NCBI GenBank assembly: GCA_004134995.1
Contig: REGP01000006.1
Span: forward strand, 1 to 64,000
Length of the DNA stretch: 64,000 nucleotides
Source of the DNA: Oxalobacteraceae bacterium CAVE-383
GTDB taxonomy: Bacteria; Pseudomonadota; Gammaproteobacteria; Burkholderiales; Burkholderiaceae_D
Reading direction: 5' to 3'
Below, piece by piece: positions 57,873 through 64,000 of this stretch. Within the stretch, counting starts at the first letter, position 1. Each line of letters begins with the position of its first letter. Both the position numbers and the translations under genes were made by a program. The notes under the pieces are model-generated. The model saw only the letters and a program-made list of their open reading frames with translations, was not told where the DNA came from and made no database searches.

Positions 57873-58154
57873 ATGACTGTCTTTGAACAGCTAAAGAACC
57901 GCCGCGGAAAGTTGGGAAAAACGCTGCAGAGCCTTGCAGACTTGACCGCAATGAGCGTGCCGCAAGTCAGCAACGCCCTTAACGGAAAAGTGGATTCCCG
58001 CTTAAGCACCCTGGAAGCGCTGGCCGATGCCATGGATGCGAGCCTCGTCGTTATTCCCAAGCATCTCCTCCCGGAGGTTTCCCGCCTTCTGTCCGGCAAA
58101 ACCATTGGCCCGGATGATGTCCCGTCCACGGTCGACCGATTCCTGAGAGGCTGA
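57873..58154 (+). CDS. hipB: HipB-like XRE antitoxin
   Basis: The 93-residue protein has a Cro-type HTH (LQSLADLTAMSVPQVSNALN, then GKVDSRLSTLEALADAM). It is followed after one base by the hipA gene and would bind and neutralise HipA and repress the operon. The 134 bases upstream are very AT-rich with two TATATTTTAA elements (about 57789 and 57825), possible operator or promoter sites. Size agrees with E. coli HipB (88). Confidence 0.85.
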   Translation: MTVFEQLKNRRGKLGKTLQSLADLTAMSVPQVSNALNGKVDSRLSTLEALADAMDASLVVIPKHLLPEVSRLLSGKTIGPDDVPSTVDRFLRG

Positions 58155-58155
58155 A

Positions 58156-59466
58156 TTGCGCAACGAACTGACGCCGCGATATCTGGAAGTATGGCTTCAC
58201 GCACAGCACGTGGGCTGGCTTTGCGAAGCCGGGCGGGCCACGCGCTTTGTCGCGACGGAGCAATACCTGGCCGATACGCGGCGCGCCACGCTGTCCCTTT
58301 CCATGACGCTGCCCGGCAACGAACAGGTCACGCAGGAAACGCTGAACAACCACTTCGACCCCGCGGTGTACCGGGAACGCGGCGAGTTGCCCCCGTTCTT
58401 CGCGGGCCTGATGCCGGAAGGGGCGCTGCGGCGCCGATTGGCCGCCACGCGCAAAAACGATCGCGATATGGATGACTTCGGCATCCTGGCCGCCGCCGGC
58501 GAAGACTTGCCGGGCGCGGTTTCCGTGGTACCGGCCAATCTCGACAATCTGACCGCGGCCGCCCGCGCGTACGGCGTCACCGGCGGCGCCGATAATCTTG
58601 AAATCGGTGTGCCCGAGCAGGCCGCCGAGGGGGCCGCATCGCTATCCGGTGTTCAGGACAAGCTGGCCCTCTCGCGCGCCGGGGATGGAAAGCGCTACTG
58701 CATGCCGGTCAAAGGCAAGCTGTCAGATCTTATCGCCAAACTGCCGGCCGCCGGCGACGACGCGCAAGTGATGAACGAGTATGCCTGCATGACCTTGGCC
58801 GGCCTGGCCGGGGTCAACGTCGCGCAATGCCGACCGGTTCCCATGAGCACGATGACCGGCCATCCGGATCTGGTTGCCGCTTTGGGAGCCGATACACGCT
58901 TCCTGGCAGTGGACCGGTTCGACCGCGGCCCCGGCAGCGCGGTGCACATGGAAGACGCCTGCCAATTGCTGACCCTCATGCCGAGCCAGAAATATTCCGG
59001 CGCCAGGGAATTCATCAAGCTGATTCAAGTACTGGATCGCCTCAGCACGCGCGGCATTGAAGATGTCCGCCAATTCTTTATCCGCCAGACGGTCAACACG
59101 CTGATCGGCAACTCGGATGCGCACCTGAAGAATTTCAGCGTGCTCTACCACAATGGCATTCGTCCTGAACTCTCGCCGGCCTACGATATCGTCTGTGTTT
59201 CAGCGCTGCCGGGCTTTCGGGGTTTCGCCACCAATGTTGCCATCGACAAATTGCAGCGGCAGGAAACGCTCGACACCTATGCCGCCATTGCCAGGCAGGC
59301 GCACATCTCGGAACGCATCGCCAAAGCCGCCGTCATGCAAACGGTTTCGCTTGCCAAGGACCTCTGGCCCAAGGCGCTGCGGGAGATGGAAGTGCCGGAC
59401 GCCGTGCGGCGCGAGATTGAGGCGCGGCTGAATACGTTGCCGTTGGCGGCCGGTGCGAAGACTTGA
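58156..59466 (+). CDS. hipA: HipA-family serine/threonine kinase toxin
   Basis: The 436 residues match HipA (440 in E. coli). An N-terminal HipA_N domain (GLMPEGALRRRLAA) comes first. The kinase core has SLSGVQDKLALSR (phosphate-binding, autophosphorylation region), the catalytic loop IGNSDAHLKNFSVLY and the metal-binding region SPAYDIV. All key positions appear intact. E. coli HipA phosphorylates glutamyl-tRNA synthetase and induces persistence. The start is a TTG one base after the hipB stop. GC is higher than in the AT-rich leader. Confidence 0.92.
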   Translation: MRNELTPRYLEVWLHAQHVGWLCEAGRATRFVATEQYLADTRRATLSLSMTLPGNEQVTQETLNNHFDPAVYRERGELPPFFAGLMPEGALRRRLAATRKNDRDMDDFGILAAAGEDLPGAVSVVPANLDNLTAAARAYGVTGGADNLEIGVPEQAAEGAASLSGVQDKLALSRAGDGKRYCMPVKGKLSDLIAKLPAAGDDAQVMNEYACMTLAGLAGVNVAQCRPVPMSTMTGHPDLVAALGADTRFLAVDRFDRGPGSAVHMEDACQLLTLMPSQKYSGAREFIKLIQVLDRLSTRGIEDVRQFFIRQTVNTLIGNSDAHLKNFSVLYHNGIRPELSPAYDIVCVSALPGFRGFATNVAIDKLQRQETLDTYAAIARQAHISERIAKAAVMQTVSLAKDLWPKALREMEVPDAVRREIEARLNTLPLAAGAKT

Positions 59467-59500
59467 CCGGGAACAGGTGATCCGGGCCCGGCAAACCGGC

Positions 59501-60223
59501 TTAAATCGCTTTCTGATTGACCCTTCGGCTCAATTCTTCCGCGCTCTCTTTCCGTTCGCTGTAACGGTCCGTCAATAATGCGGAAACGTCGCGCGTCAGC
59601 AGCGTGAATTTGAAAAGCTCTTCCATGACGTCGACCACGCGGTCGTAGTAAGCGGAAGGCTTCATCCGTCCTGCATCATCGAATTCCAGGAAGGCCTTGG
59701 CAACGGACGATTGGTTCGGGATGGTGATCATGCGCATCCAGCGGCCGAGAATGCGCAGCTGATTGACGGCATTGAATGACTGCGATCCGCCGGAGACCTC
59801 CATGACGGCCAGCGTCTTGCCTTGCGTTGGCCGAACCGCGCCCACCGATAACGGTATCCAGTCGATTTGCGCTTTCATGATGCCGGTCATCGCGCCGTGT
59901 CTTTCGGGCGAACACCACACCATGCCCTCGGCCCACTGGGCCAGCTCGCGCAATTCCAGGACTTTGGGGTGCGTATCGGGTTCCCCGTCCGGCAGCGGCA
60001 AGCCGCGCGGATCGAAGACCCTGACGTCGCCGCCCATGGCGTCGAGCAGGCGGGCGGCTTCCATTGTCAGCAATCGGCTATAGGAACGTTCCCGGACAGA
60101 GCCGTACAGCAGCAAAAATCTCGGCGCATGGGCGGATGTTGCGACGCCGGAAAGATCGGCCGCGGCGGTTTTGCGGAAAAGCGCCGGATCGATATTCGGC
60201 AGATCAGGCAGGCTTGGCGGCAT
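59501..60223 (-). CDS. arsH: Arsenical resistance flavoprotein ArsH
   Basis: The 240-residue NADPH-dependent FMN reductase starts at ATG 60223 (MPPSLPDL) with GGAGGGG five bases upstream, preferred to two earlier starts. [17 protein letters not shown] is the FMN loop and [20 protein letters not shown] the ArsH signature (20 residues). ArsH oxidises trivalent organoarsenicals or acts as a quinone reductase. It is the last gene of arsRCBH, 43 bases after arsB. Confidence 0.94.
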   Translation of the reverse strand: MPPSLPDLPNIDPALFRKTAAADLSGVATSAHAPRFLLLYGSVRERSYSRLLTMEAARLLDAMGGDVRVFDPRGLPLPDGEPDTHPKVLELRELAQWAEGMVWCSPERHGAMTGIMKAQIDWIPLSVGAVRPTQGKTLAVMEVSGGSQSFNAVNQLRILGRWMRMITIPNQSSVAKAFLEFDDAGRMKPSAYYDRVVDVMEELFKFTLLTRDVSALLTDRYSERKESAEELSRRVNQKAI

Positions 60224-60266
60224 GTTTTCCCCTCCGGTCGATAGATGGTTCATCGGCGCCGCCGCT

Positions 60267-61550
60267 CTACACGCCAAGCCGCACGGCCAGGGCCGCGAGC
60301 GTCGCCAGCAGGACCGGCAGGGTCAATACGGCGCCCACGCGGAAGTAATATCCCCAGGAAATCCTGATGTTTTTCCCCGCCAGCACGTGCAGCCAGAGCA
60401 AGGTGGCAAGGCTGCCGATCGGCGTAATCTTCGGGCCGAGATCGCTGCCGATGACGTTCGCATAAACCATCGCTTCGCGCACGACGCCTTGCGCCGTCGA
60501 AGCGTCGATCGACAGCGCGCCGATCAGGACGGTCGGCATGTTGTTCATGACGGATGAGAGGAACGCGGTCAACAGGCCGGTGCCGATGGCGGCCGTCCAC
60601 AGGCCGTGCTGCGCAAATCCGTTCAGCAGGCCGGTCAGGTAGCCGGTGAGTCCGGCGTTGCGCAGCCCGTAGACAACCAGATACATGCCTAGCGAAAAGA
60701 AGACGATCTGCCATGGCGCGTTCCGGATGACTTCGCGGGTCGAGATCACATGGCCGCGGGCGGCAATTGCCAGCAGAATGATGGCGCCGACGGTGGCCAC
60801 GGCGCTGATGGGAACGCCCACCCCTTCCAGCCAGAAGAAGCCCACCAGCAGAAGCGCGAGGACCCACCATCCGGCAATAAAGGTGGAGCGGTCGCGGATC
60901 GCTTCGGCCGGAAGCTTTAATGCCGACACGTCGTAAGCGGCGGGAATGTCGCGCCGGAACCAGAGGAACAATACCAGCAAGGTGGCGCCGACCGAAACGA
61001 GATTGACCGGCAGCATGACCGACGCGTATCGCGCAAAGCCGATCTTGAAATAGTCGGCGGAGACAATATTGACCAGATTGGATACCACCAGCGGCAGGCT
61101 GGCGGTATCGGCGATGAATCCGGCGGCCATGACGAAGGCAAGCGTGGCTTGCGGCGAAAAGCGCAGCGCCAGCAGCATCGCAATCACGATCGGCGTCAGG
61201 ATCAATGCCGCGCCGTCGTTGGCGAAAAAGCCCGACACCAACGCGCCCAGCATGATCAGCAGCAAAAACAGTTTGCGGCCGTTGCCGCCGCCGAAGCGCG
61301 CAATGTGCAGCGCGGCCCATTCGAAAAAGCCGGCCCGGTCGAGAATCAGGCTGTAGATGATGATGGCGATGAAGGTCGCGGTCGCGTTCCATACGATATG
61401 CCAGACCGCCGGGATATCGGATAAATGGATGACCCCGGTCAGCAACGCAGCCAGCGCGCCCGCGGATGCGCTCCATCCTATTCCCAAACCGCGGGGTTGC
61501 CAGATCACAAACGTGAGCGTAATTAAAAATATTGCAAATGCAGTAAACAC
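60267..61550 (-). CDS. arsB: Arsenite/antimonite efflux permease ArsB
   Basis: The 427 residues match E. coli ArsB (429) from the N-terminus [20 protein letters not shown] (20 residues) through about 12 helices. I chose GTG 61550 because alignment with ArsB begins there and no ATG is in frame nearby; AAGG lies ten bases upstream. [19 protein letters not shown] and [17 protein letters not shown] are the conserved helical hairpins. It exports As(III) by proton antiport, or with an ArsA ATPase, which is not present here. Confidence 0.93.
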   Translation of the reverse strand: MFTAFAIFLITLTFVIWQPRGLGIGWSASAGALAALLTGVIHLSDIPAVWHIVWNATATFIAIIIYSLILDRAGFFEWAALHIARFGGGNGRKLFLLLIMLGALVSGFFANDGAALILTPIVIAMLLALRFSPQATLAFVMAAGFIADTASLPLVVSNLVNIVSADYFKIGFARYASVMLPVNLVSVGATLLVLFLWFRRDIPAAYDVSALKLPAEAIRDRSTFIAGWWVLALLLVGFFWLEGVGVPISAVATVGAIILLAIAARGHVISTREVIRNAPWQIVFFSLGMYLVVYGLRNAGLTGYLTGLLNGFAQHGLWTAAIGTGLLTAFLSSVMNNMPTVLIGALSIDASTAQGVVREAMVYANVIGSDLGPKITPIGSLATLLWLHVLAGKNIRISWGYYFRVGAVLTLPVLLATLAALAVRLGV

Positions 61551-61590
61551 GCTTGGGAGACCTTGTTCTTGTTGTAGGGGGATTGGGAAA

Positions 61591-62103
61591 TTAAACGCCG
61601 GTGGCGCCGATTGCGTCCATCTCGCGCTTGATCGCGGTTTTCTCCAGGGTATGAAACGGCAGGTTGCTGAATATATTGATGCGTGTGGTGATCTGGCGCG
61701 CCACTTTTGAGAAGACGGCACGCTTTTCGGCTTCAGTCCCGGTGGCGGCTGCCGGATCTTCAAATCCCCAATGCGCGGAAACCGGTTGACCGGGCCAGAT
61801 CGGGCAGATCTCGCCGGCGGCGTTGTCGCAGACGGTAATGACGAAGTCCATCTTTGGCGCAGCCGGTGCGGCGAATTCGTCCCAGCTCTTGCTGCGCAGC
61901 TTGTCCAGGGAATAGCCGGTGGGTTTGATCTGTTCGATCGCAAGCGGATTCACGACGCCGCCTGGATGGCTGCCGGCGCTGTAGGCAACGAAACGGCCTT
62001 TCCCCATCGTATTGAGCAAAGCTTCCGCCATGATGCTGCGGGCCGAATTGCCGGTGCAAAGAAAAAGAACGTTGTACGGTTTGACGTTTTGGCTTGCGCT
62101 CAT
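61591..62103 (-). CDS. arsC: Arsenate reductase ArsC (thioredoxin-coupled, LMW-phosphatase fold)
   Basis: The 170-residue protein starts at ATG 62103. The P-loop CTGNSARS with the nucleophilic cysteine stands near residue 18, and the second conserved Cys lies in [17 protein letters not shown]. This places it with thioredoxin-type or low-molecular-weight-phosphatase ArsC rather than the glutaredoxin ArsC of E. coli. It reduces As(V) to As(III) for export by ArsB. The tail is somewhat longer than in S. aureus ArsC (131). Confidence 0.93.
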   Translation of the reverse strand: MSASQNVKPYNVLFLCTGNSARSIMAEALLNTMGKGRFVAYSAGSHPGGVVNPLAIEQIKPTGYSLDKLRSKSWDEFAAPAAPKMDFVITVCDNAAGEICPIWPGQPVSAHWGFEDPAAATGTEAEKRAVFSKVARQITTRINIFSNLPFHTLEKTAIKREMDAIGATGV

Positions 62104-62137
62104 TGGATTCCCCGGGTTTGGTGTGGATGGACAGTAT

Positions 62138-62473
62138 CTAGGCAACGGTCTTTTCAGCCGGACTGCAGGCAACGGACGGCGAACACACATTGCCGCCACA
62201 GCAGTTTTCCGTCAGGAAGCCGACAAGGCCGTTCATCGTTTCGAAATTGGCGGAATAGATCACAAAACGGCCTTCATGCCGCGATGTCACCAGTTGCGCG
62301 TGCGACAGTTCTTTTAAATGAAACGACAGGGCGGAAGGCGATATCGCCAATTGTTCGGCGATCTTGCTGGCGGCCATGCCTTCGGGACCGACTTGCATGA
62401 GCATGCGGAAGACCGCCAGCCGATGTTCTTGCGCAAGCGCCGCAAGTGCGGAAATTGTTTCCTTGGTTTGCAT
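62138..62473 (-). CDS. arsR: Arsenic-responsive repressor ArsR
   Basis: The 111-residue winged-helix repressor starts at ATG 62473 (MQTKETISALAALAQ). SKIAEQLAISPSALSFHLKE is the recognition region. As(III)-binding cysteines lie near the C-terminus (ENCCGGNVCS), as in the ArsR class with C-terminal sites, not in the DNA-binding helix as in E. coli. It leads arsRCBH and is preceded by a perfect dyad. Confidence 0.93.
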   Translation of the reverse strand: MQTKETISALAALAQEHRLAVFRMLMQVGPEGMAASKIAEQLAISPSALSFHLKELSHAQLVTSRHEGRFVIYSANFETMNGLVGFLTENCCGGNVCSPSVACSPAEKTVA

Positions 62474-62495
62474 AATGGCCACGTTTATTTAATAT

Positions 62496-62511
62496 TTCAA
62501 TTATTATTGAA
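62496..62511 (-). promoter_or_regulatory. Probable ArsR operator
   Basis: The perfect inverted repeat TTCAAT-TATT-ATTGAA lies 23-38 bases before the arsR start in an AT-rich stretch. Position and symmetry fit an ArsR dimer site overlapping the promoter. Confidence 0.65.
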
Positions 62512-62603
62512 TTGTTGGGCAAATGCAAGAGGCTTTCGATAGGGCTTTTGATATGCGAAGTGGCCCGCAGGCCACTTCGTTTCGCTTCTTCCTTTACTTC
62601 TCG

Positions 62604-62825
62604 TCACTTGGTGTTTTTGTGACTTTGTTCGCCGGCCTTGACATGTTGCTCATGACTGCCGCCACGTGAGCCGCTGCTGCTGGAATCCTTGTCGCCTTGC
62701 TGCCGGCTGGATCCGCTTGACGACTGATCCTGCTGCGTATTTGTGTTTTTGTGGCTTTGCTGACCTGCCTGAACGTGCTGTTCGTGGCTGCCGCCGCGAG
62801 TACCGCCTTGATTTTGATTCGACAT
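62604..62825 (-). CDS. Stress-induced KGG/GsiB-like repeat protein
   Basis: The 73-residue hydrophilic protein starts at ATG 62825 after GGAGAAATC. It is built of two copies of RGGSHEQHV-x-AG-x-QSHKNT (residues about 9-27 and 53-71) linked by a Gln/Ser-rich stretch. The repeat resembles the RGG/KGG motif of GsiB and Con-10-type general stress proteins, which are intrinsically disordered and made in stationary phase or on drying. Molecular role unknown. Confidence 0.8.
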   Translation of the reverse strand: MSNQNQGGTRGGSHEQHVQAGQQSHKNTNTQQDQSSSGSSRQQGDKDSSSSGSRGGSHEQHVKAGEQSHKNTK

Positions 62826-63035
62826 GATTTCTCCAGAGTGATTGATCAAAGTTGAACGTCTTGATTGCAAGACGTTTTCAGATTAATGCGGCAAGCGGGC
62901 TCTGGGAATCAGCGTCTTTCTGAGCTGCCCGTAGGCAATTTCTGTCATCCAGGTCGGTTTGCCTTCGCGGTGTATTTGAACACTGTCGGCCGCAAAGGAG
63001 TCGAATCAACCCATTCACCTGCCGGGACGATCAAT

Positions 63036-63527
63036 ATGGATATCAACGCATTGCTGGGCGTATCGGAAAATCCCGGCGCCATGCCGATGGCGATCAGGGC
63101 CTTGGCGATATTCGTCGCCACGCTAATTTTTCTGCGCATCGCGGGGCGGCGCTCCTTCGGTCAGAAGACCGCTTTCGATCTCTGCATCACGGTGCTGCTG
63201 GGCGCCGTTCTCAGCAGGGCAATTGTGGGTGCGTCGCCGGTGCTGCCGACCCTGGCCGCCGGCGCGGTGCTGGTTTGCGCGCATCGGCTGATCGGCATTC
63301 TGGCGATGCGCTCTTCCACGCTCGATACGCTGATAAACGGGGCCGAGCGCATATTGCTCCAGGATGGCCATAAAAACGAAAAGCAGCTGCGGGCGGGATT
63401 GGTCAGCAATAAGGATATCGAAGTGGCGATACGAAAAAAACTCGGCGATGCCGCGGCGGAGGATGTCTTGTATGCCATCCTGGAGCGCAATGGCGAGATC
63501 ACGATTGTTCCACGACGAAATGCATAG
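63036..63527 (+). CDS. DUF421 (YetF/YcaP-like) membrane protein
   Basis: The 163-residue protein starts at ATG 63036 (MDINALLG). About three N-terminal helices (ALAIFVATLIFLRIAGRRSF and following) with GRRSFGQKTAFDLCITVLLG, the DUF421 hallmark, precede a small cytoplasmic domain (DIEVAIRKKLGDAAAEDVLY, 20 residues). Function of the family is not settled. It is divergent from the stress-repeat gene; in related bacteria such genes often respond to envelope or osmotic stress. Confidence 0.85.
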   Translation: MDINALLGVSENPGAMPMAIRALAIFVATLIFLRIAGRRSFGQKTAFDLCITVLLGAVLSRAIVGASPVLPTLAAGAVLVCAHRLIGILAMRSSTLDTLINGAERILLQDGHKNEKQLRAGLVSNKDIEVAIRKKLGDAAAEDVLYAILERNGEITIVPRRNA

Positions 63528-63595
63528 CTTTCCTATCGGTTTATGCGTCATCATGGCGCAATTATTCTCCGATCGATTGCAAAATCAATTAGACC

Positions 63596-64000
63596 ATGAA
63601 GATCCCAAAGGGCCGCCATGAGGGCAGCAACATTTCGCCGCTGGATCCGGCGGCGGCCGAGCCTTTCTACCGTCAGATCTATGAGCGCTTTCGCGGCGCC
63701 ATTGCCGGCGGCGTGCTCAAGCCCGGCGACCGGATACCCTCGGCGCGCGCGCTGACCAAGGAACTCGGGCTGGCCAGAGGCACCATCGAAGCCGCTTATT
63801 CCCTGCTGGCCGCGGAGGGCTACATCCAAGCGCGCGGCCAGGCCGGGACCATCGTCACGCCCGGCCTCGGCCTCAAGCCGAAAATGCCTGCCGCAGGGGC
63901 GGCGCCACCGGCGCTGCCTGTGCTCCCATCCCACAGCGGTCTTCACGCAAGCAGTTTCCGACCGGATTCGATACTGCCGTTCCAGATGGGTTTGCCGGCC
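63596..64000 (+). CDS. MocR/PdxR-type GntR regulator, 5' part (runs off the window)
   Basis: The frame from ATG 63596 stays open to the window end (135 codons). The N-terminal wHTH of GntR type is clear: PFYRQIYERFRGAIAGGVLK (20 residues), PGDRIPSARALTKELGLARG and TIEAAYSLLAAEGYIQARGQ. The linker PKMPAAGAAPPALP leads to the expected aminotransferase-like domain, outside the window. Such MocR proteins bind PLP; vitamin B6, GABA or taurine genes are usual targets. Confidence 0.88.
   Translation, partial: MKIPKGRHEGSNISPLDPAAAEPFYRQIYERFRGAIAGGVLKPGDRIPSARALTKELGLARGTIEAAYSLLAAEGYIQARGQAGTIVTPGLGLKPKMPAAGAAPPALPVLPSHSGLHASSFRPDSILPFQMGLPA

Noticed and set aside
60267..61943. 558-codon version of ArsB
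   Set aside because: The first 131 codons are the antisense-frame shadow of arsC; ArsB homology begins at GTG 61550.

Overview
The window is a GC-rich chromosomal segment of a betaproteobacterium, order Burkholderiales and most likely Oxalobacteraceae. The basis is gene content and order (pmbA divergent from darP-mog, rarA-serS, an NrsF-type anti-sigma pair, a bactofilin, a liv operon beside argH) and the form of the rRNA end. The genus cannot be fixed from the sequence alone.

Region by region. 1-430: the 3' end of a 23S rRNA, a 5S rRNA and terminators. 470-3,700: a compact redox-stress module, with a methionine-rich pentapeptide-repeat periplasmic peptide (MrpX type), a Tat-exported molybdopterin oxidoreductase and its cytochrome b partner, divergent from an ECF sigma factor and its membrane anti-sigma factor. 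It matches the hypochlorite-scavenging SigF/NrsF-MrpX-YedY1-YedZ1 set. 3,770-17,260: signalling and housekeeping genes (chemoreceptor, Cache-PAS histidine kinase, an HTH-receiver protein, bactofilin, purU, esterase, mog, darP, pmbA, DHA2 efflux pump, photolyase). 17,266-26,141: two translationally coupled giant genes on the minus strand, each encoding exactly 1479 residues. They are diverged paralogues, each with a cytidine-deaminase-fold tip near the C-terminus. The photolyase gene begins 5 bases after the second. This is the most novel locus of the window. 26,300-32,220: livKHMGF and argH. 32,338-39,411: a hydrolase-fold protein without its nucleophile, an outer-membrane barrel protein, rarA, serS and an EAL-CBS-GGDEF protein.

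A tRNA-Ser(CGA) at 39,606 marks the start of an accessory region with a different texture (less GC-rich, insertion-sequence scars, small regulators). It holds an MFS transporter, a 19-cysteine copper-storage protein, a cusCBA/cusF copper or silver efflux operon behind a MerR/CueR-type promoter, and a GntR-MFS-carboxylesterase cassette. That cassette lies between two directly repeated left ends of an IS21-family element. Two XRE regulators with conspicuous operators or coupled small ORFs, a truncated DUF3800 gene, a CSS-motif EAL phosphodiesterase and a hipBA toxin-antitoxin pair follow. From 59,500 on come arsRCBH (arsenic resistance), a stress-repeat protein, a DUF421 membrane protein and the 5' part of a MocR-type regulator.

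Taken together the window shows protection of the envelope against oxidants and metals (MrpX/YedYZ, cus, csp, ars), c-di-GMP and chemotaxis signalling, and a probable effector or toxin locus. No CRISPR array, prophage or secretion-system structural gene is visible here.
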